Source: JAKLDO01 sp035354435 (GTDB lineage Bacteria; UBP6; UBA1177). From it: a stretch of DNA of 30,026 nt. Position numbers and translations under genes: made by a program. Position 1 is the stretch's first letter, and each line of letters starts with the position of its first letter. The stretch spans positions 1 through 30,026 of the forward strand of contig DAOQAY010000016.1 in assembly GCA_035354435.1 (NCBI GenBank). The letters are read 5' to 3'. Shown piece by piece: positions 1-7,526 of this stretch. Below the pieces are notes generated by a model. It did not search any database and was not told the DNA's origin. It was given only the letters and a program-made list of their open reading frames with translations.

Positions 1-69
1 TTTTTTGACTCTCCCTTTTTTTTCCTTATTATCCACCTGTTTTTTTTAATTTTTTTGTGGGAGATTTTA

Positions 70-411
70 ATGAAAAAGTTTTTGTTGGCTTTTGCGATTC
101 TTTTTGTTTTAGGTTGTGGTAGTTCGAAAGAAGATGCTCAGAATGAAGTTGCCAAGATTTACTGTGAAAAGATTTTTTCTTGTGAAGAAACTGCTGCTTA
201 CAGACCATTTGTCGGCGGATCAGAAGACGGCTGTCTTGATCTTATGACAGCAAATAGTGAAGAAGGCAGTGATGAGTGTCAGAACTACAACTCTTCAAAA
301 GCAGATGAGTGTATAAGCTGTTACGAAGGACTTTCATGTGCAGAGTTCAGTGCAATGATGCAGGATGATGAAAGCACTACTTGTGCTGTATGCGACGAAG
401 TGTGCAGCTAA
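70..411 (+). CDS. small cysteine-rich lipoprotein, unknown function
   Basis: This 113-residue protein starts with a lipoprotein signal peptide: two lysines, a hydrophobic stretch and the lipobox VLGC at residues 13-16, so it should be lipidated at Cys16 and anchored in an envelope membrane. The mature part is acidic and carries ten further cysteines, enough for five disulfides, which fits an exported protein. I recognise no family. The ATG at 70 is chosen over the in-frame TTG at 55 because GGGAG at 59-63 sits six bases before it and because the signal peptide begins there. The gene end overlaps the end of the opposite-strand threonine aldolase by 35 bases, so no terminator separates them. 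The exported, disulfide-rich character is well supported; the role is unknown. Confidence 0.8.
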   Translation: MKKFLLAFAILFVLGCGSSKEDAQNEVAKIYCEKIFSCEETAAYRPFVGGSEDGCLDLMTANSEEGSDECQNYNSSKADECISCYEGLSCAEFSAMMQDDESTTCAVCDEVCS

Positions 412-1417
412 TATCTTCAGCAAATTCAAGGACATCGGCTTCTGTTGTAGCCCAGTGGGTCATCCATCTGACTACTGAATTGTCTTCGTCCCATGTATAG
501 AAAAAGTATTTTTCATTGAGTTTTTCTATCGCTTTTCTCGGGATCTTTGCAAAAATTGCATTCGCCTGCACAGGATAGACTATTTCAAGTCCTTTGATGT
601 TTTTGACTTGCGACTTAAGTAACTGAGCCATTTTATTGGAGTTTTCAGCAAGCTCACGCCACAGTTCATCTCTCAGTATCTCTTCAAACTGTGCCGAGAT
701 GAACCGCATCTTGCTTGCCAGCTGCATTCCCTGTTTCCTGAAAAAAAGGAGTTCTTCCGAAACAGCTTCGTTTACTGAAATCACCGTTTCCCCTATCATC
801 ATCCCGTTTTTGGTTCCGCCGAAACTCAGAACATCGACCCCGCATTCTGTCGAGATCTCGGCAAGCCCCTTTTTTAGATGTGCGGCGGCATTGGCGAGTC
901 TTGCTCCGTCCATGTGAAGAAAAAGTCCTTTTCCATGAGCGAAATCGGCAAGTTTCTTTACTTCATCCTGAGTGTATACAGTCCCGAGCTCGGTTGACTG
1001 AGTTATTGAAATGACTTTGGGCTGAGCATGGTGCTGATCATGCCTTCCGTGGAAAAGAGGATCAATCATTTCAGGTGTCAGCTTTCCATCCGGAGTTTCA
1101 ATCGTTTTAAGTTTGGTTCCGCAAAAATTCTCAGGAGCACCGCATTCATCGACATTAATATGGGCAGTTGAAGCTGAAATCACCGCATTATGTGACTTTG
1201 TCATACTTTTTATTGCAACCGTATTAGCGCCGGTGCCGTTAAAAACGAAGAATATTTCAGAATCACTGCCGAAAATTTCTTTCATTTTTCCTATAGCGCT
1301 TTGCGTCCATCTGTCTTCACCGTAAGCCACCTCATCACCAGTATTTGCCCTAAGAATCGCCACCGCAATCCTCTCATGAATCCCGCTGTGATTATCCGAC
1401 CCGAAACTCCTTTTCAT
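377..1417 (-). CDS. ltaE: low-specificity threonine aldolase (PLP-dependent)
   Basis: The protein matches the beta-eliminating lyase/threonine aldolase family, fold-type I PLP enzymes that split threonine or allo-threonine to glycine and acetaldehyde in the cytoplasm. The N-terminal SDNHSGIH and AYGEDRWT motifs (residues 7-38), HMDGARLANA (168-177, Asp170 binding the PLP ring nitrogen) and SFGGTKNG (198-205, with Lys203 as the probable Schiff-base lysine) are all present. At 346 residues it has the usual family length. The ATG is preceded by AGAGG with normal spacing. The gene stands alone. Its 3' end overlaps the convergent lipoprotein gene. The upstream region holds a 32-bp palindrome and duplicated short motifs described separately. 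Substrate stereo-preference cannot be read from the sequence. Confidence 0.9.
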   Translation of the reverse strand: MKRSFGSDNHSGIHERIAVAILRANTGDEVAYGEDRWTQSAIGKMKEIFGSDSEIFFVFNGTGANTVAIKSMTKSHNAVISASTAHINVDECGAPENFCGTKLKTIETPDGKLTPEMIDPLFHGRHDQHHAQPKVISITQSTELGTVYTQDEVKKLADFAHGKGLFLHMDGARLANAAAHLKKGLAEISTECGVDVLSFGGTKNGMMIGETVISVNEAVSEELLFFRKQGMQLASKMRFISAQFEEILRDELWRELAENSNKMAQLLKSQVKNIKGLEIVYPVQANAIFAKIPRKAIEKLNEKYFFYTWDEDNSVVRWMTHWATTEADVLEFAEDISCTLRRIQHK

Positions 1418-1448
1418 GACTGCCTCTTTGTAATAATTTTATAGTTAA

Positions 1449-1633
1449 GCGAAAATGAACGAAAATAAAAAACATCCCATATATCGTAGAAAAAGCTGCA
1501 TACAGCATACATTGTACACTGTATGCTGTATAAAATTTCAAAAAACACTTCCTCAAATTGGATGTTGCGAAAATGGACGAAAACACAATCGAAAGTTTTC
1601 AAGACTCCATCTCCTTTGAATGACTGCCTCTTT
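1449..1633. repeat. duplicated short motifs upstream of the threonine aldolase
   Basis: Two motifs occur twice in the gene-free stretch 1418-1785. The 17-mer GCGAAAATGAACGAAAA at 1449-1465 recurs at 1567-1583 with one mismatch. TGACTGCCTCTTT at 1621-1633 also occurs at 1417-1429, where it is the aldolase's start codon and ribosome-binding site. The pairs bracket the palindrome at 1500-1531. The first 17-mer lies just upstream of a possible minus-strand -10 element (TATAAA, 1438-1443). The rest of 1418-1785 is AT-rich, and the short frames in it look like chance ORFs. Confidence 0.6.
1500..1531. promoter_or_regulatory. 32-bp near-perfect palindrome, candidate operator or recombination site
   Basis: ATACAGCATACA at 1500-1511 is the exact reverse complement of TGTATGCTGTAT at 1520-1531, and the centre TGTACA at 1513-1518 is itself palindromic, so only one base pair (1512/1519) breaks the 32-bp dyad. 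It lies between the divergent aldolase and OLD-like genes. No T-tract follows on either strand, so a terminator is unlikely. A dimeric regulator site, or a core site for a recombinase, would fit this symmetry. The dyad is seen directly; its role is inferred. Confidence 0.6.
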
Positions 1634-1785
1634 TTTAAATTAACCTCTTGCATTATTGTAAATTCAAGATTTCAGTCAAACTTTTCCATTGAAATAGATA
1701 ATGTTTTCTTAATTTTAAATTGATTGTCTCTCTAAAATTTCATACTCTTTATTGATGAAAAACTATTTGCGCAGGAGGAAAAATA

Positions 1786-3274
1786 ATGAGCAATGATTTG
1801 AAAAAAGATATTAACGGAATCACTACAATTCAACTCGAAAAAGAAAAGAAAGAAGGTTTCGTTATTAAAAGTTATGATGACAGACCAGTTGATGCCATGA
1901 ACAATGTTCAACGGATAAACTTTTTTATTGGAGCAAACAACTCAGGGAAAAGCAGATTTTTAAGATCNNNNNNNNNNNNNNNNNNNNNNNNNNNNNNNNN
2001 NNNNNNNNNNNNNNNNNNNNNNNNNNNNNNNNNNNNNNNNNNNNNNNNNNNNNNNNNNNNNNNNNNNGGGCTTGAGCTTTACGAAGATGTGAAAAAACAT
2101 TTACTAGGATATTCAGACCAAAGGGAAATAATAAGAAAATATGAGAACTTTTTATCAGTAAATTTTTTTGAAAACAAGCCTGTCAACCTTGTTCCTCATT
2201 TTGATTCAGATGTGCTTCATATCAAGATCGGTGATGAAAAAGATCTTCCCATTTATGATGTCGGAGATGGAATTCAGCAATTAATTATTCTTACATATCC
2301 CCTTTTCAAAAACATTGGAAAAAATATGTTTGTTTTTATGGAAGAACCGGAACTTTATCTTCATCCGGGGCTTCAAAGGAGATTTATTGAAATTCTCAAA
2401 TCTCCTGATTTTAAAACATTTAAATTTTTTATCGCTACTCATTCAAACAATTTTCTTGATCTATCTCTTGAAACTGAAAATAACGATACATCCATTTATA
2501 CTTTTGAAAAGAAAACAACTGATAGCAAAATCACTTTTGAAGTTAAAAATGTGCTTCCAGAGACAACAACATTCTTAACCTGATTGGAGCAAGAAACAGT
2601 GCAATGTTCATGTCTAATTGCAGCATTTGGGTTGAAGGGATAACAGACCGAATTTATTTAAGATCATACCTGAAAGCTTATGAAATTAATAAAAAAAATG
2701 AACCCGATTATATAAAATTCAAAGAGGATATACACTACTCTTTCTTCGAATACGCAGGTTCAAATTTGTCTCACTACATTTTTGATAATTCAGACGATTT
2801 CCAAGAAGAAAAAAACAAAATAAAAGGTCAGTTTTTATCAAACAAAATCTTTCTTATCGCTGACAAAGATGAAAAAAAGAAGCAAAACATACGAAATATG
2901 AAGGAATGAGCACTGAAAATAGTAAATTCAAATACTATAAACTCCCTGTCAGGGAAATCGAAAACCTTATAAGCGAAGGTATTTTAAAAGATGCTTTAAA
3001 GAAAATATTCCCAAAACTCTCAGAACAAATTGATGTCAGCATTTTAAAAGAATATGAAAATGAATATCTGGGATCATTTTTAAAAGAGAAAAGTGGTTTG
3101 CCAGAATCCTTTAAAGCCAAGAGTGATACAATATCAACTCCATACAAACTAAAACTAGCTAATGTTGTTGCAGAAAACATTGCTACAGAAATCTTTACTT
3201 GGGAAAACATGTCACCTCAAGCACAAGAATTAACTGAAGAAATATATAAATTCATCCGAGCTAGCAACAAATAA
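1786..3274 (+). pseudogene. OLD-like ATPase/TOPRIM nuclease, interrupted by gap and two frameshifts
   Basis: Three consecutive reading segments form one OLD-family-like protein. The first has a Walker A GANNSGKSR (residues 49-57), then, after 100 N, an ABC-like signature DVGDGIQQ, Walker B FVFMEEPELYLHP and the H-loop ATHSN. The second (from about 2580) has TOPRIM motifs WVEGITD and IADKDE. The third (from 2906) continues with a C-terminal helical part beginning KLPVREIENL. Restoring one A in the short A-run at 2577-2578 and one A in the run at 2869-2876 joins all three frames. Known OLD proteins couple ATP hydrolysis to DNA cleavage, and several act in phage defence. The damage may be sequencing error rather than mutation, so the functional state is open. 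The start ATG follows a strong AGGAGG. The region is more AT-rich than its neighbours, suggesting transfer. Confidence 0.75.
1968..2067. other. assembly gap (100 N)
   Basis: Exactly 100 undetermined bases, the conventional placeholder for a gap of unknown length. It falls between Walker A and the signature motif of the OLD-like gene. The true missing sequence is probably longer, since this family usually has a few hundred residues there. Confidence 0.95.
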
Positions 3275-3352
3275 TAGACAAATATTCTTTGAATAATATC
3301 AAAACAGTTAAATCGCTCGTTTTTATCAATACCTATTTTAATTCAAATTTGC

Positions 3353-3381
3353 TTGACATTGGTAGTGGCAATATTTAATAA
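3353..3381 (+). promoter_or_regulatory. promoter of the fumarase-kor operon
   Basis: A perfect -35 hexamer TTGACA lies at 3353-3358. The -10 is less clear: TTTAAT at 3374-3379 (spacer 15) or TAATAA at 3376-3381 (spacer 17). GGGGA at 3396-3400 and the ATG at 3405 follow. It is the only good promoter seen before the six-gene operon. Confidence 0.5.
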
Positions 3382-3404
3382 TCCCATAGAATTTTGGGGA
3401 AACT

Positions 3405-4223
3405 ATGAGAATTATCGACGGTGACCACATAGTTGAAGCGGTGAAAAACCTGTTTATCAAGCTTAATTATGAGCCTGATTCTCTTGCCGGAATATCTTTC
3501 ATCGAATCAGGCATGGCGAGTGATGAGCTGGAGCTTGCAACAGTTCTTAATGAAAACATGCAAAAGGCAAAGATTGAGCGCAGACCTCTTTGTCAGGATT
3601 GCGGAGTTGCACAGGTTTTTCTTAAAATGGGAAAGTTCGCAACATACAGCGGCGCTTCGACAATAGCTCATCTTATTAATGAAGGTGTAAGCGAGGCATA
3701 TTCTGACGGGCTTTTAAGAAAATCGACTGTTGCAGATCCTTTCAACAGAACCAACGAAGGGCGTAATCTTCCCGCTTTCATCCATCTTGAAGAATGTGAC
3801 GGCGATGTGTTTGAACTCACCGGCATGGTCAAAGGCGGCGGAAGCGAAAATGTGAGCGCTTTGAAAATGCTTTCCCCGGCTGAAGGTCGTGTTGGTGTCG
3901 CCAATTTTGTTTTTGATACTTTGAAATCAGCCGCAGGTAAAGGGTGCCCTCCATATTTTATCGGAATCGGTGTCGGCGGAACATTTGACAATGTTTCCAT
4001 TATCGCAAAAAAAGCACTGTTGGAAAGATCTGCTGAAGATGCTGAACTTGCTGATATAATTAATGAATCAGTTAAGAAGCTTGATTATGGAATACTTGGA
4101 TTTCCCGGAATTTCAGCAGTCAAAGCTCTTTATATAAAAAAACAGCCGACCCATATTGCGATGATGCCTGTAGCGGTTGCGCTTAACTGTCACAGCTTCA
4201 GAAGCGGAAAATTTTCTTTATAA
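3405..4223 (+). CDS. fumA: class I fumarate hydratase, alpha subunit
   Basis: This 272-residue protein is the N-terminal (alpha) half of a two-subunit, 4Fe-4S class I fumarase, which interconverts fumarate and malate in the cytoplasm. Diagnostic segments are RRPLCQDCG (59-67), KGGGSENVS (143-151), GKGCPPYFIGIGVGGTFD (178-195) and VALNCHS (258-264). Cys63 (or Cys66), Cys181 and Cys262 are the expected cluster ligands. The family also contains L(+)-tartrate dehydratase, which sequence alone does not exclude, but co-transcription with 2-oxoglutarate:ferredoxin oxidoreductase genes favours fumarase. GGGGA precedes the ATG. The beta gene begins 13 bases after the stop. Class I fumarases are oxygen-sensitive, in keeping with an anaerobe. 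Confidence 0.9.
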   Translation: MRIIDGDHIVEAVKNLFIKLNYEPDSLAGISFIESGMASDELELATVLNENMQKAKIERRPLCQDCGVAQVFLKMGKFATYSGASTIAHLINEGVSEAYSDGLLRKSTVADPFNRTNEGRNLPAFIHLEECDGDVFELTGMVKGGGSENVSALKMLSPAEGRVGVANFVFDTLKSAAGKGCPPYFIGIGVGGTFDNVSIIAKKALLERSAEDAELADIINESVKKLDYGILGFPGISAVKALYIKKQPTHIAMMPVAVALNCHSFRSGKFSL

Positions 4224-4236
4224 CACGGAGAGATCA

Positions 4237-4740
4237 TTGATTTTTTCAGGCGGAATGACAGAAGAAATGCTCAATGCCGGAATGGTTACAAGAATCACAG
4301 GCGAGCTTATTACTGTCAGAGACCAGTCATTGAAAAAGATCGTTGAAATGGTAAAAAACGGCGAACCGCTTCCATTTGAGACTCAGAATTCATATATTTT
4401 CTTTGCCGCTCCAACTCCGGGATATACTGAGAACAGGGCAAGCATCGGACCTACTACAAGCTGGAGAATGGGAACATTCATCCCCTTTCTCCTCGATCTT
4501 GGCGTTAAAGGTTTTATCGGAAAAGGTTTTCTTCCTGAAGGAATTCCTGAAGCGATAAGAAGAAAAAAAGCTCTTTATTTTCAGGCGCTTGGCGGAGCCG
4601 GAGCATATTACGGCAGTCAAATGACAGCAATGGAGCCTATAATGTTCCCTGAACTTGGACCTGAAGCGGTATTCAGAATTGAAGTAGCGGATTTTCCGCT
4701 GATAATATCAATCGACACCAGAGGTGCAATATTTTCCTGA
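4237..4740 (+). CDS. fumB: class I fumarate hydratase, beta subunit
   Basis: This is the C-terminal (beta) half of the same Fe-S hydro-lyase. GELITVRDQ near the N-terminus, NGEPLPF, the strongly conserved APTPGY...SIGPTTSWRMG block, GFIGKG and ELGPEAVFRIEVADFPLIISID near the end are typical. The start is a judgement: TTG at 4237 has GGAG at 4227-4230 six bases upstream and directly follows the alpha stop, giving 167 residues. The in-frame TTG at 4177 lies inside the alpha gene, and the ATG at 4255 has its purine run too close. With this start the subunit is slightly shorter than usual, so its N-terminus is trimmed. The next gene (korD) follows after nine bases. Confidence 0.87.
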   Translation: MIFSGGMTEEMLNAGMVTRITGELITVRDQSLKKIVEMVKNGEPLPFETQNSYIFFAAPTPGYTENRASIGPTTSWRMGTFIPFLLDLGVKGFIGKGFLPEGIPEAIRRKKALYFQALGGAGAYYGSQMTAMEPIMFPELGPEAVFRIEVADFPLIISIDTRGAIFS

Positions 4741-4749
4741 GAGGTAATT

Positions 4750-4986
4750 ATGGGAAAGAAAGAATTTGTTGAAATCAAGTATGAAAACAGCAAATGTGAG
4801 CTGTTTATCCGTCCTGAACTTTGCAAAGGATGTGAGATCTGTATTGAATTCTGTCCGGTGAAAGCACTTTCTCTTGACAAAAAGAAGCTTATCGCGATCG
4901 CTGACAACATGGAAAAATGTATCGCATGCGGAATGTGCGAACTCAGATGCCCCGATTTTGCTATTTATATCCAGAAAAAAAAGTAA
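4750..4986 (+). CDS. korD: 2-oxoglutarate:ferredoxin oxidoreductase, delta (ferredoxin) subunit
   Basis: A 78-residue protein with two 4Fe-4S motifs, CKGCEICIEFCP and CIACGMCELRCP, the arrangement of bacterial 2[4Fe-4S] ferredoxins. In 2-oxoacid:ferredoxin oxidoreductases the delta subunit relays electrons from the thiamine-pyrophosphate site to free ferredoxin. Its position directly before the alpha, beta and gamma genes (12 bases before the next start) makes this role secure. GAGG lies five bases before the ATG. It is encoded as a separate small subunit rather than fused to another subunit. Confidence 0.9.
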   Translation: MGKKEFVEIKYENSKCELFIRPELCKGCEICIEFCPVKALSLDKKKLIAIADNMEKCIACGMCELRCPDFAIYIQKKK

Positions 4987-4998
4987 AGGAGCAAAGAA

Positions 4999-6132
4999 AT
5001 GACCAATTCAAAGTATGAATTTATTCAGGGCAATATTGCCTGTGCAAAAGGAGCAGCCTATGCCGGATGCAACTTCTTTGGCGGATATCCCATCACTCCG
5101 TCAACAGAAATTGCCGAATTCATGGCGGAATATCTTCCACAGAACGGTGGAAAATTTATCCAGATGGAAGATGAAATTGCTTCAATCGGATCTATTATCG
5201 GCGCATCATTGACTGGCGCAAAAGCAATGACTTCGACAAGCGGTCCCGGATTTTCTCTTATGCAGGAACTTATCGGATATGCCTGTATTGCAGAAGTTCC
5301 TGTCGTTATAGTCAATGTCATGAGAGGCGGACCTTCAACCGGACTTCCGACATCTCCCGCGCAGTCTGACCTTCTTCAGGCTAAATGGGGAACTCATGGT
5401 GATCATCCTACAATCGCACTTATTCCGAATTCAGTAGAAGAAATGTTCACCGAAACGGTAAGAGCTTTCAATCTTGCCGAATATTTCAGAACTCCGGTTA
5501 TAATCCTCGGAGACGAAATAATCGGTCATATGAGAGAAAGAATAAGAATTCCTGAACCCGGCGAACTTGAAATCATAAACAGAACGATTCCAAACAATGA
5601 TGGCGTATGCCCTCTTCCTTATGCTTCTGACAAACACAGGGCTGCATGTCTTCCGAACTTTGGTAAGAGTAGATTTCATGTTACCGGACTCAACCATGAC
5701 GACTCCGGTTTCCCGACGATGGATCCCGAGACTGTTGCCAATGAAAATGAAAGAATCATTTCAAAAGTGTACAAACAGAGAAATCTTATCGATAAATTTG
5801 AAACTGTTCAATGTGAAGATGCAAAAGTTTTACTGCTCGCTGTAGGAAGTGCCGCCAGAGCCGCAGAAGAAGCAGTTATCGCTCTTCGTGAAAAAGGTGT
5901 TAAAGCAGGACTTTTCAGACCGGTTACTCTCTGGCCTTTCCCGAAAGAGGAATTTTCAAAATATGCGCTGAATGCTGACTTTATTGTTGTTCCCGAAATG
6001 AACCTCGGACAGCTCAAAAATGTCGCAGAAAGGTTTACAAAAAGGACAAAAATAATCCCTGTCAACCTGGTAAACGGCGAACCATTAGGACCGGAAAGCA
6101 TTCTTTCCGCAATCAGTCATCTTAACATTTGA
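4999..6132 (+). CDS. korA: 2-oxoglutarate:ferredoxin oxidoreductase, alpha subunit
   Basis: At 377 residues this matches the KorA-type alpha subunit, which carries the pyrimidine-binding half of the TPP site plus a transketolase C-terminal-like domain. GGYPITPSTEIAE near residues 28-40, QMEDEIASIG with the catalytic-type Glu, TSTSGPGFSLM and NVMRGGPSTGLPT are characteristic, the last being typical of 2-oxoglutarate enzymes. The enzyme oxidatively decarboxylates 2-oxoglutarate to succinyl-CoA with reduced ferredoxin, or runs in reverse in reductive TCA pathways. The related branched-chain enzyme (VOR) is a less likely alternative. The ATG follows AAAGGAG. The beta gene starts 13 bases after the stop. 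Confidence 0.92.
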   Translation: MTNSKYEFIQGNIACAKGAAYAGCNFFGGYPITPSTEIAEFMAEYLPQNGGKFIQMEDEIASIGSIIGASLTGAKAMTSTSGPGFSLMQELIGYACIAEVPVVIVNVMRGGPSTGLPTSPAQSDLLQAKWGTHGDHPTIALIPNSVEEMFTETVRAFNLAEYFRTPVIILGDEIIGHMRERIRIPEPGELEIINRTIPNNDGVCPLPYASDKHRAACLPNFGKSRFHVTGLNHDDSGFPTMDPETVANENERIISKVYKQRNLIDKFETVQCEDAKVLLLAVGSAARAAEEAVIALREKGVKAGLFRPVTLWPFPKEEFSKYALNADFIVVPEMNLGQLKNVAERFTKRTKIIPVNLVNGEPLGPESILSAISHLNI

Positions 6133-6145
6133 TGGGAGTATAAAA

Positions 6146-6970
6146 ATGTTTGATTATTCAAAATATTTAAGAAACGAAAAGCTTCCGCATATCTGGTGTC
6201 CGGGATGTGGTCACGGTATCGTTATGAAATCACTGATCCGCGCTATTGATAAAACCGGCTGGAACAAAGATGATATCGTTGTTGTCAGCGGTATCGGCTG
6301 CGCTTCAAGACTTCCCGGTTATGTTGATTTCAATACTCTTCACACCGCTCACGGTCGTGCGCTTGCTTTTGCCACGGGTATTAAGCTTTCAAAACCGAAT
6401 ATGCATGTTATCGTTGTTTCCGGCGACGGCGACGGACTTGCAATCGGCGGGAACCATTTTATCCACGCATGCAGAAGAAATATTGACATCACTCTTGTTC
6501 TTTTCAACAATGGAATTTATGGAATGACCGGTGGACAGTATTCACCTACTACTGCTGAAGGTGATAAAACTGCGACTTCTCCTTTCGGCAACATTGAACC
6601 TCATTTTGATGTTGTTGACATTGCCACAGGCGCCGGTGCAACATTTGTTGCCAGAGGAACCAGCTATCATGTACCTCAGCTTGATACTTATATTCACAAA
6701 GGTCTTATGCACAAAGGATTTTCTGTCATTGATGTCACGGAAGCTTGTTTTACGACTCACGGCAGAAAGAACAAGAAGAAATACGGATCGAACCTTGATA
6801 TGCTCAAGTATCAGAAAGATAATGCGATCACCATTGAAAAAGCTGCAAACATGACAGAAGAAGAGCTTAAAGGAAAGATCGTTACAGGTATTTTCTGTGA
6901 AAAACAGAAAGAGGAATATACCGACAGATACCAGAAAATTATTGACTCCTTTACCGGAGGTGCAAAATGA
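6146..6970 (+). CDS. korB: 2-oxoglutarate:ferredoxin oxidoreductase, beta subunit
   Basis: This 274-residue protein is the TPP-pyrophosphate-binding beta subunit. IWCPGCGHG near residue 17 and SGIGCAS near residue 49 are conserved in the family. VSGDGDGLAIGGNHFIHACRRN with the later NNGIYGMTGGQ forms the Mg2+/TPP-binding GDG...N motif. It pairs with the preceding alpha subunit to make the active site. The last four bases of the gene overlap the start of korC (ATGA), a sign of translational coupling and fixed stoichiometry. Confidence 0.93.
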   Translation: MFDYSKYLRNEKLPHIWCPGCGHGIVMKSLIRAIDKTGWNKDDIVVVSGIGCASRLPGYVDFNTLHTAHGRALAFATGIKLSKPNMHVIVVSGDGDGLAIGGNHFIHACRRNIDITLVLFNNGIYGMTGGQYSPTTAEGDKTATSPFGNIEPHFDVVDIATGAGATFVARGTSYHVPQLDTYIHKGLMHKGFSVIDVTEACFTTHGRKNKKKYGSNLDMLKYQKDNAITIEKAANMTEEELKGKIVTGIFCEKQKEEYTDRYQKIIDSFTGGAK

Positions 6971-7506
6971 AATATGAAGTAAGATTTTCAGGAAGCGGCG
7001 GTCAGGGAGTCATCCTTGCATCAGTAATTCTAGGTACTGCTGCCGCCCTGCATGAGAAAAAACACGCCATACAGAGTCAGGCATATGGACCTGAAGCAAG
7101 GGGTGGAGCATCAAAAGCGGATGTAATAATCAGCGATGACCCTATCAAGTATCCGAAAGCGAGAGAAATCGATGCGATGGTCTGTCTCACTCAGAAAGCT
7201 GCAAAAAAATATATCGGCACAATGAAAAAAGGCGGACTTGTAATAATCGACAGTGACTATGTCGATCTTCCTGAAAGCGATGACTACAGATTGATAAAAC
7301 TGCCTATGTCATCAACAACACAGGAAAAACAGGGCAGACTTATAGCACTTAACATGGTATCTTTATCCGCACTTGTCACAATAACAAAATGCGTTTCAAA
7401 AGATTCACTTGAAAAAGCAGCTCTTGAGTCTGCACCCAAAGGAACCGAAAAATTCAATCTTGAAGCACTTGCTATCGGCAGAGACCTTGCACTCGCAGTG
7501 AAATAA
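6967..7506 (+). CDS. korC: 2-oxoglutarate:ferredoxin oxidoreductase, gamma subunit
   Basis: A 179-residue gamma subunit that begins RFSGSGGQGVILAS and contains QSQAYGPEARGGASKADV, both hallmarks of the CoA-interacting gamma domain of 2-oxoacid:ferredoxin oxidoreductases. It completes the four-subunit complex and is the last gene of the operon. The next gene lies on the other strand and converges, with only about 20 bases between stop codons. Confidence 0.93.
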   Translation: MKYEVRFSGSGGQGVILASVILGTAAALHEKKHAIQSQAYGPEARGGASKADVIISDDPIKYPKAREIDAMVCLTQKAAKKYIGTMKKGGLVIIDSDYVDLPESDDYRLIKLPMSSTTQEKQGRLIALNMVSLSALVTITKCVSKDSLEKAALESAPKGTEKFNLEALAIGRDLALAVK

Positions 7507-7526
7507 TCGACTATTTATCTTTCTAT

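Noticed and set aside
1392..1723. Short overlapping ORFs on both strands in the aldolase upstream region (up to 79 codons)
   Set aside because: They run through the palindrome and repeats, lack good ribosome-binding sites, and their products are Phe/Tyr-rich without recognisable features, as expected of AT-rich non-coding DNA.
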